Of a stretch of 64,000 nt of DNA, positions 45,687 through 57,242 are shown in pieces. The translations under genes and the position numbers were made by a program. Numbering within the stretch: the stretch's first letter is position 1; each line of letters begins with the position of its first letter. This DNA is from Isoetes taiwanensis (lineage: Eukaryota; Streptophyta; Lycopodiopsida; Isoetales; Isoetaceae): the NCBI GenBank assembly GCA_021234155.1, contig JAJEKV010000041.1, positions 7,946,917 to 8,010,916 on the forward strand, read 5' to 3'. The notes beneath the pieces were generated by a model that was given only the letters and a program-made list of their open reading frames with translations, was not told where the DNA came from and made no database searches.

Positions 45687-47010
45687 TGTTGACCGAATTT
45701 TTGGCAAATCTCGGTCAACATATAATTGCACTCTAAAGGTTTTGTGGGGAGGAGATCAAGGGCTCAGATCCATTTGTGTTTGTTGTTAAATTTTAAAGGC
45801 CTTGATCAACTTGTTTTTATTGTTAAAGAAGAAGACAAAGGTTGTTAAAAGGGAGAAGGAGACAAAATGGGGAAAATTGATGAGGTGTAAAAAAGAAAGG
45901 CCTAGATCATGACAAGTGGATGGCCAAGATTTGCGAAAAAATTATGAATATCTTGAGGGGACTTGTTCTCCTTCTCTTTGGGCTCTTGGATTTCTATGGG
46001 AAAAGAGGTGAAAGACCTCTTCCCCCATGTGAAGATTCCTTGAAGCACTGTATTACCCTATTTTTGAATGAAGATTTGATGCATCCTTTTCCACACCCTT
46101 TCCATTTTTCATTTTCTACATTATTCTATTTTCCACCTTTCCTTATTATTGTCTTACCCGGGGGATTCACACAGAAGATCCGTATAAACCTAGTGAGTGT
46201 GTGGAAGGGGGTTTTTTTTCTGATGGTTCCGTACGTATACTAGGGGGTTAAATCCCCCTCTTACTGACATTCTAGTGTATTTTCTCTATGGAAGGGGTGT
46301 TTTTCCAACACTTTTACGTACGTATATAGGGGTGTTTCTTCTCACCCTAAGCACGCAGGTGGCATATGCTCATGAAATAAAGGTGAATCCCCCGGGTTGT
46401 CTTATTGATTTTCCTTCCCAAAATTTCGTCCATTTTTTACATTGTTCTTCCAGGCTTTCTATCTTGGAGCAACGTCAAGTTTTGATCTCATCCATGCCTT
46501 TGAGGCTGAATGTATGCGAGTTGGGGAATCCGTCATGAATCATGGAAAGTTTTATGTAATCCCTCCAAGTTATAACCACCTTTTTGAAGGCGTGTGAGTT
46601 CCTCTTGCCTGACACATGTGCCTGTCATAATTGACCAAAAGATAGGGGATCTGATATGGTCTATGGGGTATGGGATAAAGCCTGGAAAGGTTGGGGCCTA
46701 TTGGATAACGATTTCTTTGAAGGATCCACCCTTTCGGTGTATTGGTTATCACTAGAGATGCTAGTGCATAACATTTGATATTAGAGCCAAGGTCCAATTC
46801 CTCATGGCAACATTGGTGTGTTTCATATGCTTGAGGGCAAGCATCTCGAGGAAGGGGAGCAATTGATATGGTATGAGATAAAGTTTTGGGGCCTATTGGA
46901 TAACGATTGATATGGTATGAGATAAAGTTTTGGGGCCTATTGGATAACGATTTCCTTGAAGGATCCGTCCTTTTGGTGTGTTGGTTCACTAGAGGTGCTA
47001 GTGCATAACA
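45687..47010 (+). mobile_element. Family B LTR with nested insertions
   Basis: It starts TGTTGACCGAATTTTTGGC, which folds on the following CTCGGTCAACA. It ends GTGCATAACA followed by TT and TGGTATCAGAATTGG, a plausible tRNA-iMet primer-binding site. A second similar end, CATAACA plus TTTGATATTAGAGCC, occurs at about 46773, so the 3' part was duplicated, and a 44-bp tandem repeat lies near 46864-46952. A 240-bp MITE interrupts it at 46157-46396. Other copies are at 8124, 58970-59343 (minus) and 63548-63800. Confidence 0.7.
46157..46396. mobile_element. 240-bp hAT-like MITE nested in family B LTR
   Basis: Perfect 14-bp terminal inverted repeats CCCGGGGGATTCAC and GTGAATCCCCCGGG, flanked by identical 8-bp duplications TTGTCTTA at 46149-46156 and 46397-46404. 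Eight-base duplications are typical of hAT elements. Inside, TACGTACGTATA-type blocks recur. It encodes nothing. Confidence 0.88.
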
Positions 47011-47012
47011 TT

Positions 47013-47027
47013 TGGTATCAGAATTGG
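47013..47027 (+). other. Primer-binding site-like sequence after family B LTR
   Basis: TGGTATCAGAATTGG follows the LTR end after TT; the first ten bases match the tRNA-iMet binding site and the rest has drifted. Confidence 0.6.
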
Positions 47028-50000
47028 GGTGACATGTTTTCTGGATCGTACGTATGAAGAAGATATGGCAGAAATATAGTGACTGGGGGTCAAAGAAGAC
47101 TGTACCCCCTTCACTCTTGAATCTGATTCTAAGAAAGCTATCTTTTTCTCCTAGAACTTCTGCTGATATTGTCTAGTAACTTTGTTACTATTCCTAAACC
47201 CAACTTTTGGTGTATCATATTGAGGAATGCTAGCTCGAGGGAGGAGTTACAAATGGAAACTGATTGTCAGATATGCCTTACTGTCTTTATGTTCCAGGCT
47301 GATATTGCTAGCTGAGTGGTCCGGTTGGGTGGAGAGCTCTTTTGAATAAGGCTTTAGCTACTAATTTGTGTAAAGGTTTAATATTTGTTGAGGTGTTTAG
47401 GCAAACATCGTATCAGAATCTCATTTAAAAAAACTTGCAGATACCATGTGCACTTCAAATTATCTCCACTAATCCAGAAGAATTGCTCACACCTACCTAT
47501 TCTAAATGACCTGGCACCATAGATGCAATCGTAGATGATAGACCTTTGTTGATAAGCTTATCACCAATTAGTGTTTGCAATTTCTATTTCTCTTATGAGT
47601 ATTTCTATACTATCAAACAAGTTTCTCACAGGAGGAACATCTTTAACAACACGTGGTATGTTAATTGCACCTTTGTCTGGTCGATGTGCTCCTTTCTCAC
47701 TCTGAATATTGTTGGCTTCTTGTTTGAATATTGCCTCTTATACCTATGCCATACATGGACATGCCTTGTCTAAATGCTTCTTTTTTATATTGGAGCTCAT
47801 CTTAGAAAGCTTGATACCTTGCAGCTAGTAAAGGGACAGTGACCCTTCCACCCCTTCACAATGATGCAACTCTCCATAGCAAAAGCAAACTTCTCTAACT
47901 TCAAATTTTGAAATATAAGACGTAATAAGATGCACATTAACCCCTTGCCATTCAATATTTTGAAGTCTCTCAACTTAGAATATCCTCTATGTTAATGGTT
48001 AAAAGTCCGCATTGGTCTCTTGATTAACCTTCAAATTCATCATTAGATCGTGTTTTAACTTCCAAAATCTGTTAATCGAATTTGCACCTTGCTACGAATA
48101 AACTGTTGACCGAACCTAGAATCTGCCTGCCCCTTTAAAAATAGCTTGATCTTTACAACCCTAAAATAAGACACTCGAGCCTTCCATGTCAAATTTTGTA
48201 AGTATAAAACTTCCATAGAAATACATGCGGCAAACCATTAAGAATGTCAAGAAACTTTATACAAGCTTATATGCAGTCTAGATGTATGCATTAGTACATC
48301 TCATGAAACAGGGTGACCAAATCATATGAAAGCCATAGAAAAAAATATACAAAAAAACAAAACGAACCCCCTGTTATTATGCTAGATATTCGGTCCAAAT
48401 CTCCGCTAGAGAAATGCTTGAGCAAATAACTCAAATTTGCACGACTTCTCCCCATAAAGAAAGATTGATATTATTTTCAAACAAGCATATTCCAAGACAA
48501 TTCTGTTTTTTCCCTCAACTTTCACATTAACCTGATGCTTGCATGTGATGGACAGATTCCTAGTAAAATCTCCAGCATCTGAACCTTCAGATCATTAAGG
48601 TGATGAGTTTGTGTCAAAATATCTGAGTCTGTATCAAAATATCTAAGAATTTAGCAAGATTTTCAAATTTTCACTAAAATCCCTAAAGCATAAAAAGACA
48701 GCCACACAAATATGCATATTGAAGTCAAAGGATCATGACTTTTTCCATGAAAACACTTTCAAAAGATAGTTTGGCACTCAATAGTCCTCGCTTCAAAAGT
48801 CTGGATTAAAAACCTAAAAGGCCTATCAAGTATTCGAGTGCTTGATTAAGCCAGAATAAGGTCAACGCACTCGACGACGAGAAAGTTTTTGTACTAGGAG
48901 AAGCATTCATCTTTTTTGAGAATGATACCTTCACACAACTTGCTTAAACTCTGTAACGTAGGTGCGTACCAAAATTTAGAAGACATTCTAGAAGAACTTG
49001 GAAGCATATTTCGGAACCCCATTCAAAACTATAATAGCCAAGATAATAAAATTAATCAGAGTTGGATTGTCATTAAGCAATTAGTCAAATATGATGCTGA
49101 TTGCATCAGGCAAACGATGTAACAAACGGTGAGGATATTTGATGATTTTTTGCCCAAGAAAACATTATTTTCAGGGGCAGGAACAACTTTAGAGCTTGCA
49201 GAGGTGATTTTTGAATTTCTTGTTTCAGCAAAAAACCAATTTCCATGCTTAGGCCTTCGGAATTTTCAAATGAGGCTCCTTGCCCAAATATTTCCCCTTT
49301 TTTTTTTTTTTTCATTTTGCTCGATTCACCACTACTATCTTTGAGATACAATTTGATCATATCTTTAGCTGGCAGACAAGACATGTTTGGAGGTTGGCGC
49401 ATGGTAGCCGATTTAATCACTATTGACATGTTTGGTCATTAGGATGCGTTAAAATTAAAAATGAAGCAATTATCCCACAGCCATATTGTGTAAATATGTA
49501 TTCTAAATATTTCATGGTGTACACAATATATGTATGATACAGGGGTACTGTACACGTGTATACAACCCCTGCATAAGGTCTAAAAAAAAAAAAAAAAAAA
49601 ACCCAAAAATCTGTTTCCAGACTTCCATCCTTGATAATTCCTACTGGAAATATCAAGTCTGCCTTTGGCAGCCTTAGGAAATTAACAGGTATTCTTTCCT
49701 AAGCCAGGATAAGGTCATAACACAATTATTTTGTATTTTATTACCAACATAAGAAATCTATGTAATTGGTATCTTGAACATTTCATCATTAATACACAAT
49801 TATTGTGCCAGAACATCCTTGTATTTCAAAAATAGAGCATTTTCTACAATTTTCCAGAAACAGCCAACTCTACACTGCCTTTTTCAAAACAGAATACATT
49901 ATCTAAGCTATTGCATCATAACCATATAAGAATAATGGTAGATACTTTTTGTATTCCAGAGATTGAACTCATATACTAAATTTCACAAATGTACAACTCT

Positions 50001-50973
50001 CAAAGCTTTAGTCAAGCTAATATTCCAGATCTAAGCATAACAAATAAATTAACATGATCAAGTCCTTCTCATTGAGAAATAAAATCTCCATATTGGAACG
50101 AGCTTACTTGTAGTCACCATAAGCTAAGAAACATCAAAGCATGGAGCAAGAAACCTGGTTACCTGCAGTAGAACCAAAGGACAGTTAGCCTTAATCAGGG
50201 TAAAAGCCTAAGCTACTAACAGGTAAGCAATAGGTTTCTTGGGTATTCCCCTTCACCATGACTTTAATGGTATTAGTGTCAATATGTAATCATTGAGAAT
50301 AACTCAGATTTCCAGGACTTATGTGCAGCATAATAGCAAACAGTCATAGTTACCCAGCAGATTTTGAATATGGGTAACATCATGTGATCATAAACGTCTA
50401 TTAGATACCAAGTAGGGTACTCCCTTACCTTGGAGTCCCCTCTAAAATCTTCTGCTCAAAGCTACACATTAAACCAGCCACTGTATTACACATTTTATAG
50501 CCATACACTACCTCTATGCATATGAATCAGCCAGCTTTTATAGATTATGTACAGCCACTATATTTATTGGATCAGTACCATTATTGTTTTCCTTCCAACT
50601 CAGTCAAACCATAATATTATAACCCCAAATATTACCATTCAGCATCTCCAAATGGCCTCGGGAATCTCCATGCTTTACTTTATGCAAGAAAGGATCTAAA
50701 TTAAACTTTAGCATATCATGTTATATAGACCGTGTCCAGCACTTGTTCTCCAAACAATCAACATATTTCAGTTATCTATTCATGCACAACCAGGACATTA
50801 CAGTTCAGATCTGCAGATATTACTAGAATTAGCTCCAAAGTTATGCTTCAAAGCACCTAAGAATTTTTAATGAGCAACTTAAGTCTTACTGTATTTTGCA
50901 TAGCCTGGCAGAGAATCAATGCTTGAATATACCATAATTAGCAGCATAAGAGAATGGATAAACTAGAATAGAA
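47028..50973. other. Unassigned region
   Basis: About 4 kb in which I recognise no gene. One minus-strand stretch near 47560-47700 reads a clean peptide (KGAINIPRVVKDVPPVRNLF) of unknown family, and plus-strand 48916-49122 and minus-strand 49106-49429 are short frames with no domain. Homopolymer A/T runs occur near 49300 and 49580. Confidence 0.45.
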
Positions 50974-51390
50974 CCTGATTGTCGTGTCCACCATGGATAG
51001 CTCCAGTGTTTTTGTCGTTTATTTTTGTCTGCATATTGGCTGCATGCATCTGTATCTTCAAATTCAGGATCAACTAAACCTTCAATAGCTCCAACTTGTT
51101 TGTCTTCCACAAATTTGAGGGAAGCACCGGCAGGATTATTTTCACTGCTATTAATTCCAGCCCTCTTAGGATTCTTGATACATGCACACGCACTAGCAGC
51201 AGCATGGAGTTTACAGATCACCTTCCTCTTTAAAAAGCATTCAATATTTCTGCCTCAACCTTCCTTCTAGTGGTAAGATTAAGGTCGTCCTTCTTCCTTC
51301 CATTTCTGTAGCAAGGGGACTTGCATAAGATCACGTAGCGGCGCTCACAGAACCTACGCTCTCTGTGTTTTTAACAAGCTGAGCTTCTGT
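50974..51390 (-). CDS. Possible unknown protein-coding exon(s)
   Basis: The minus strand gives two adjoining coding-like stretches. The first (about 51,245-51,355) reads RFCERRYVILCKSPC, then a basic segment ending VEAEILNAF, and stops at TAA. The second, one frame over, reads FLKRKVICKLHAAASACACI, continues through an acidic segment to KHWSYPWWTRQS, and ends at CAATCAG/GTTCT, a usable splice donor near 50,975. A single base in a TTTTT run would join them. The composition is less repeat-like than its surroundings. I recognise no family; it may be part of a split gene, or chance. Confidence 0.25.
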
Positions 51391-51974
51391 CATTTATTCT
51401 CGGTACAGGGATGTGTACCTAAACCAGGGCTCGTGGTCTGTGTAAACACACATGCATAGTGCACCCTGTTACATGCCCTAAATCAAAATCGGCACATACC
51501 TTTTGCTTTCAAGAAAATCCATGATTCCGTCAATAGCAACGTCAATTTGGATGGAACCCTAATCCTTCTTGCGAAACCCTAAAAGGCCTTTTTTCACTTT
51601 TTCCATACACCTTCTCATTTATTTTCCTCAGGTCCATAGCCTTGGCCATTTAAATTATCCACCGGCCTTCAATTAATTGCCTTATTTCTATACGAACAAC
51701 CTAGTGTATTCATCTGAAACCTTCAAACAGGCACAACCCTATGGTATATGCCATGTCTGACAAACCGTCATCTATATTTTACCATATCATGGCCATTTTT
51801 TGAGAGATATCAATTACATGGCACATGCCTTCATTGCATATTCTGGGATACCATATATTGGCCATTATGTTGGCAACCTCAGATGTATCATACTTGAGCT
51901 TCACAGGATTTTACATAGGGTTGTGACCCTAGCCATGCACATCATAATCTTAGCACCAAATATGGTCATATAAT

Positions 51975-52005
<31 letters not shown>

Positions 52006-52419
52006 AGTCCACGCTAGCCATAGCAAAAGCCAACTAGCCATGACATCTCTTTAGTAAGCTATGCATGCAAGCCCTTTTGCTTGCCAAAAGCCAAGTGTCT
52101 ACCATGCATCATTTTAAGATAAGATAAGATAAGATGTGTGGTGGTTGGGGCAAATGCATGCAAAATGCGTTAACTTTATTCCACTTCAATGTTTATATAA
52201 CTTAAAGCCTTCTAGCAATAATGTAATATCCTCTACGTGCATTCAAGCTCTAATGAAGTCTTCATGTATATGAGAAGATGAACATAAATATATATAAAAA
52301 AATAAAAAATAAAAAAAAATCCAATTTTCTAAATTTTTTCCCATTATAATGAAATTATGCTTCATGACGTTATCCATAGATGTGTGCGTCAATGTTTTCG
52401 TCCATAGATTTCATCCTTA
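51391..52419. other. Unassigned stretch with A28 run
   Basis: No gene. A 28-base A run sits at 51975-52002 and (AAGAT)4 near 52113. The A run could be the 3' tail of a retroposon on the plus strand, but the preceding sequence is not recognisable. Confidence 0.5.
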
Positions 52420-52690
52420 GGTGCATGCAATATGCCCTTTATGTGCCCTGAGGGATGAGATTGTTGAACATCATTTCTTCTTGTGTCAGTATGCTAGACC
52501 GGCTTGGTTGTGGCTAGAGTCCCTTTCATTGCAGTTTCAATAGTCAACATGTCTTATTGGCAGAGTATCCAAGTTCTTAGGATAGTCTTGCAAAGCGAGC
52601 ATTTCATTTTGCTTCGTGTATGGATCATTTGGTCAATTTGAAAAAAAAAAACTCTTTATTTTCAAGGGCAATAGATGCCCTGGTGCTCAA
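52420..52690 (+). pseudogene. Non-LTR retrotransposon RT C-terminal (zf-RVT) relic
   Basis: Conceptual translation with one shift gives MCPEG, DEIVEHHFFLCQYARPAWLW and then VWIIWSIWKKKNSLF. This matches the C-terminal zinc-binding region of plant LINE reverse transcriptases (CPxC...ETxEHLFFxCxxAxxxW...WxIWKxRN). The rest of the element is missing. Confidence 0.55.
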
Positions 52691-54280
52691 GTGGTCATTA
52701 GCAACACCTTACGAGATCATATATATCTTCATTGATGGACAATCAAGTGAAGAGTTGTATTCAGGAGCACTATCTTTAGATTCAAACTTATGCACGACTC
52801 ATTTAGATATTCTATGCGCGACTCATTTAGATATCCAATGGACATTTTCTCCACTGGAAAAAAGTGCTAATGCATCAATGGGTTGCCCTTTGGAGGGCCC
52901 ATTGATGCATCAACAACCACGTACAATTATAATAGATAGATAGAAATTTTTAACGTCCGCGAAATTTTTAAATAATGACATATCTAATATTATATGTTTT
53001 TCAATTCGGGGTCTACAATTAAAATTAAAGGTTGATGTTGTGGATGCTCCCCCATAGTTTTGGTTCAAGATATTGTAATGTTTTCCCACATTAAGAGAGA
53101 TGGAGATGAATGTGTAGTTATCCAGTAGTTCTTACAAAACAATGCGCTATATTTTTGTTTTGTTGTCCATGGAATAATGTGTTCCTTCATTTTGTTCTCT
53201 CTAAGATGATTCTCTTTTATGCCAGATAATCTGCGAGCAATTCTGTCAACAACATGCCTCAAGTGTCAATTTGAGATGGCACTATAAATTAACCATGGAT
53301 AATACCATACTATAAAATAGAACTTATTGTATTCCGTTGGTCATCTTCCTATCTGCTTCTTCTTCAGTAGAAGTTATAGATTGCCAACCCTCATGAATAA
53401 TCATCTCCAGTACATTATAAAGTGAACATAACCTACGAGCCTCCGATTCTTATCGTTTCCATGCAAGCCCCATTTCATATATTAAAATTAATATTTGATG
53501 GAAAGGTTTTGCTATGGAAATAAGGTTTGAAAAATGCAGCAAGCATGTTCTAAAGAGCATTTTATTCCTTGCAGATCCAGGTCATTTGCACGCAAATTTA
53601 AAGCTTCTAAGATATAATGGGCCATCATTATGGAGCTCATAAGGTATTCTATTATCTTATTCCATGATGGTTGTATATATTTGCATCCATTTTGTAGAGG
53701 TTGCCCACGCTCTGCCCATGGTTTATGGCACAACGTAAGTAGGACGCATCTATAATGAAGCTTTCATTATTTGATAGAGAACGGGAAAAATGCATCAGAA
53801 TGCAATCACCTTTCGCATTGAACTGTGCTTCTGGGGTTAAAGGAGTAACGCTATCTTCTTAAAAAGCCCTGGATATGGCACTAGCAGAGAGCAAATCCGG
53901 CTATGTTGCTATCCTGAAAAGAGCCAGAGATATGTACTTGCACTTCTGCTTCCGCTGCCATGGATCGGAGGAGATTTGCATAGCTACCCAAAGAAGACCC
54001 AAATAATCCCTGCAGTCAGACACATTCCAAACAAATCTTCGCCATCTAAGTGTCACTGGGCATCACAAAAAACCCAAGCAATCGCAACCCCTCATATAGA
54101 ATATTCTATAGCATATTATACTCAGAACAATTCGAGGCCTTCTATACGGCACTCCACCCTCCAACAACAGGGCAAAAAAAAGAAAAGACTGGGCCTAGAT
54201 AAAAGAATGGGTGAATTTCTATTTTTTGCGAGACCCTTTTGTGTAGGCAACACATGGTGCGCCAAGTGCCAAATGCTGTG
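52691..54280. other. Unassigned region upstream of OBAP
   Basis: Minus-strand frames at 53065-53262 and 53512-53733 look faintly transposase-like but have no decisive motif. The last few hundred bases are presumably OBAP promoter; an open plus-strand frame beginning at 53976 overlaps OBAP exon 1 in a different frame and is not a gene. Confidence 0.45.
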
Positions 54281-54286
54281 CATGCA
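54281..54286 (+). promoter_or_regulatory. RY-type element CATGCA near the OBAP start
   Basis: CATGCA, the core bound by B3-domain seed regulators (ABI3, FUS3, LEC2), lies 49 bp before the OBAP ATG and may fall in the promoter or 5' untranslated region. A CACATG E-box is at 54251 and a GA-rich tract runs from about 54298 to 54333. The six-base motif is common by chance, so this is suggestive only. Confidence 0.35.
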
Positions 54287-54334
54287 GGTTAGAATACAAG
54301 GGGAAGGGGAAAGGGAAGGGGAGAGAGAGAGAGG

Positions 54335-55391
54335 ATGGCATCGAGCGAGAAGGTCCCGGGCGGAGTGGTGGGAAGTAGCCCCGATGATGTACCTGGCAAA
54401 GATACAAGTGTTGCTTCCAAGCTGCTCGACAAAGGTGCCCAGTTAATGCAGTCTTTGAAGCCCATCAACCAATTTTCTCAGGTCTCTTCTTTCTTCCCTT
54501 CAATTTCATAATCCCTTCCTCATACTCTTTTACCTCATTTTCCCAGCACATTTGCACATTTGCCATGTACTCGCATGATATGAAAAGACAAATTGAAACC
54601 CATCATTATGCTTCTCGGATAAATGAGGACTTTGTTCAGTGCTTGGTATTCGATACTGACCAATCAAATGCCCGGTTAATTGGTAATTTCTCTTTCTTTT
54701 CGTTCTTGTATTGGGAGATATGAATATTATTTGATTTTGGCTGGCTGGCTCAATAAGGCGTGGAGTACATAGTATCAGAACAACTGTTTTTGGAGTTGCC
54801 CGATGAAGAAAAGCAATTATGGCACTCCCACTCGCACGAGGTATTATATGTCCATTTGCTGATTTAGGGTATTTTTGCGGCTGCATGAGGATTGGTTCAT
54901 GTACGTCATTTTTGAAAATCAAAAGTAACACATCTTATGCTGCAGATTAAAACAGGTCTATGGGTGAATCCGGGAGTTTTGGAGTCTGTACAGAAGCAAG
55001 AACTGAAGAAATTAGCGAAAACATATGGAAAGTTTTGGTGCACTTGGCAATTTGACAGAGGTAAGTGAGCCGTGTTGATATTTGAGAGTGAAATATTGTA
55101 TTGATTGTTTGTGTGGTAGGCGATAGACTTCCAATGGGACCTCCAGCTTTGATGATGTCCCCACAAGCAGAGGTGCAAATTAATCCTGAATTGGTTAGGG
55201 CGCGCGATAAGAGATACAATATTTCATCGGAAGAAAAAGCGTCAAGCCGTGGTGATATTGAAGGGCTTACAAAGCCTCATCCCCTTTCTGACTACTGGAG
55301 AGTTAGAGGGAAGGGATGGGCAATTGAATTGAAGGAAGTTGACATGATACTACCTGGCCCTGCCCCCCTATCTAAAATTCCTCCTCTTTAG
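54335..55391 (+). CDS. OBAP1: Oil body-associated protein (OBAP, DUF1264), five exons, intact
   Basis: Exons 54335-54481, 54547-54682, 54758-54840, 54946-55060 and 55120-55391 join with consistent phase at GT-AG introns of 65-105 bp to give 250 residues, close to the usual OBAP length. The product starts [15 protein letters not shown] and has the family's conserved blocks: [83 protein letters not shown] and [14 protein letters not shown]1 of maize and Arabidopsis associates with seed lipid bodies and affects oil content; the fold is found from bacteria to plants. There is no signal peptide or long hydrophobic segment. The ATG fits the family N-terminus. It is the only clearly intact host gene here. 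Subfamily (OBAP1 or OBAP2) is my best guess. Confidence 0.93.
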
Positions 55392-56237
55392 AAACCTAAG
55401 TATAGGCATACCCTTGCCATGTTATTATGGATAGTCTTGCTCTTGTTCTCTTTGTAGTATCTTTGGCTCTGCGTCGTTGGTCTCACAATTTGTGTGATGG
55501 ATCTCATATGTGAAGCATATAAAAAGTGTACTTCTCTTCCTCACAGGGTGTGTTTTATTAAGTTTTAATGGTGTGCTAAAAGATCCAACATTTCACTGGA
55601 CTGGATGTGGAAGGTGTCAATCTTCCTACAATACGAAATTTTAACCACTTTTAAATTTTGCTTATATTCAACTACTTTTTAAACAATGAAAAATGTTGTC
55701 GATGCTCTATTGCATTTTAGGCGGCGCTGCCTCTCCTCCTCTTTGCACTCTATTTTTGCTCTAGTCGTGAAGAAGCTTCAACGCTCTGAGCGCTTCTTTT
55801 TGGCCATGAATTCCATGGCTCCATTTTTGAATTTTGTTTCCATCTCTGAAAATCGTGGTTGAGTGATAAAATTGACTTTTACTCTTAGAGACCCTTTGTA
55901 GTTAAAGCAGGTTCTTTGGAAGCGCTTGTAGTTCTAGATGTAGATGGACTCGCCCTTGTTTTCGTAGGAGGCCGAAAACCTTTTCCACCATAGCTTCTTC
56001 GAATGCCCAATAGAATTTGGTGAAGCCCTGAAGAGAAGGAATCAGATTTATTATGCAATACAATCGTTTGTTTCTAGCCATGACAAGAATCATAAGATCT
56101 CTTAATAGGGATAGACATGGCTAAAGTTACAGTTTCAATTCGGCTTGAATCAGGCTGGAGCAAAAAGAAATGCAAAGAACTACTACAGAGATCAAGATCC
56201 TTCAAGAACTGGGTGAAATTTGAAGTTGGATTAAAAT
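55392..56237. other. OBAP 3' flank and unassigned sequence
   Basis: The first part is presumably the OBAP 3' untranslated region; no polyadenylation signal is distinctive. No other gene is recognised. Confidence 0.5.
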
Positions 56238-56396
56238 TTTGTCGGAGAATTTTAGTCAGCATGAAATTTCGGAAGAAATTTTCAGCTGACCTGGCGGTGC
56301 CACTCGCGGCTCCGCCGCTCGTGGCCCGCCAAGTTAGTTGAAAATTTCTTTTCGAAATTTCAAGCTGACTGAAATTACTTCTTTCGAAAACAAAAA
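56238..56396. repeat. Long nested hairpin (about 60-bp arms)
   Basis: Left arm (about 56238-56297), with TAGTCAGCATGAAATTTC and GAAATTTTCAGCTGAC, pairs with the right arm (about 56326-56396), with TTGAAAATTTCTTTTCGAAA and CAAGCTGACTGAAATT. The centre is a second GC-rich palindrome, GCCACTCGCGGC-TCC-GCCGCTCGTGGC. The AT-rich arms and GC-rich tip contrast sharply with the flanks. Frames on both strands across it are not recognised proteins. Confidence 0.85.
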
Positions 56397-56935
56397 GTTT
56401 AAGAATGACAATGATAAACGAGGTGTATAGCGGGTTGTCTTCTTTTATTGGCTGGGAAGTCCCTTCTTTCGTTGAAATATATATTTCCATTAAGAAAGGT
56501 ACAATGGAACGCCATAATGATATGACAATACCATTAGTTTTTTTTTCCATACGATCCATAGTAACAAAGCTTTTTTCCTCTTTATTGGATAGAGTCTTAA
56601 TATGATGTTTCTAATTGGCACAAAAAGCTCAAATAATTCCATGATGTGATTCTAGGAGGATATAATACATGTTCATACTTATGAGAGAATCATTAATCTT
56701 CTCTCCCATATGATTTAATGTTGGCAGCTTTACAAATCGCTTGCTACTTTAATGAGCTCTGCCTTAGTACATAAAGTCTTAATATGATGTTTTTAATCGG
56801 CACAGAAAGCTTAAACAATTCCATGATGTGATTCCAGGTGGACTGAATATCGAACCGATGTATAAAGCAATGTTCAATTGTCTCGTCTATTGTATGGGTC
56901 CCATGACCTATTGGTCTCCGTGGACGTTAAAAAAT

Positions 56936-56970
56936 CTATTCTATTCTATTCTATTCTATTCTATTCTATT
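56936..56970. repeat. (CTATT)7 microsatellite
   Basis: Seven uninterrupted CTATT units. Confidence 0.97.
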
Positions 56971-57140
56971 CGTCTACTCTGTCACATAAAGGCCTTGATC
57001 TCACATCCATATTATACTTACTTCCACGTGGTGGTTTACTCGTGGTGCTCTGTGAGAATCTGCCAGACTAAAGTTTTCACTTTTAGGGGAAGAGAATGCT
57101 TTCAAACTAACTTCCATTTCTAAACTACTTCATGTGTTTC

Positions 57141-57242
57141 AGCCTAAACTTTTTATTTTTTCTGACAATTGCAAGCACTTCATTATGGTAAAGCCTAAAC
57201 ATTCTATTTTTTCTGACAATTGCAAGCACTTCATTATGATAA
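57141..57242. repeat. 51-bp tandem duplication
   Basis: 'AGCCTAAAC' and the following 'TTTTTTCTGACAATTGCAAG' recur with a 51-bp offset. Confidence 0.92.

Noticed and set aside
53065-53733. hAT transposase relic on the minus strand
   Set aside because: Short frames have a vaguely similar feel, but no catalytic or dimerisation motif could be recognised.
53976-54446. 156-codon plus-strand frame overlapping OBAP exon 1
   Set aside because: It is in another frame from the well-supported OBAP exon 1 and has low-complexity Glu/Arg/Gly sequence from the GA-rich leader.
56074-56559. 161-codon minus-strand frame
   Set aside because: It runs through the long hairpin, whose paired arms keep both strands open; no known protein is recognised.
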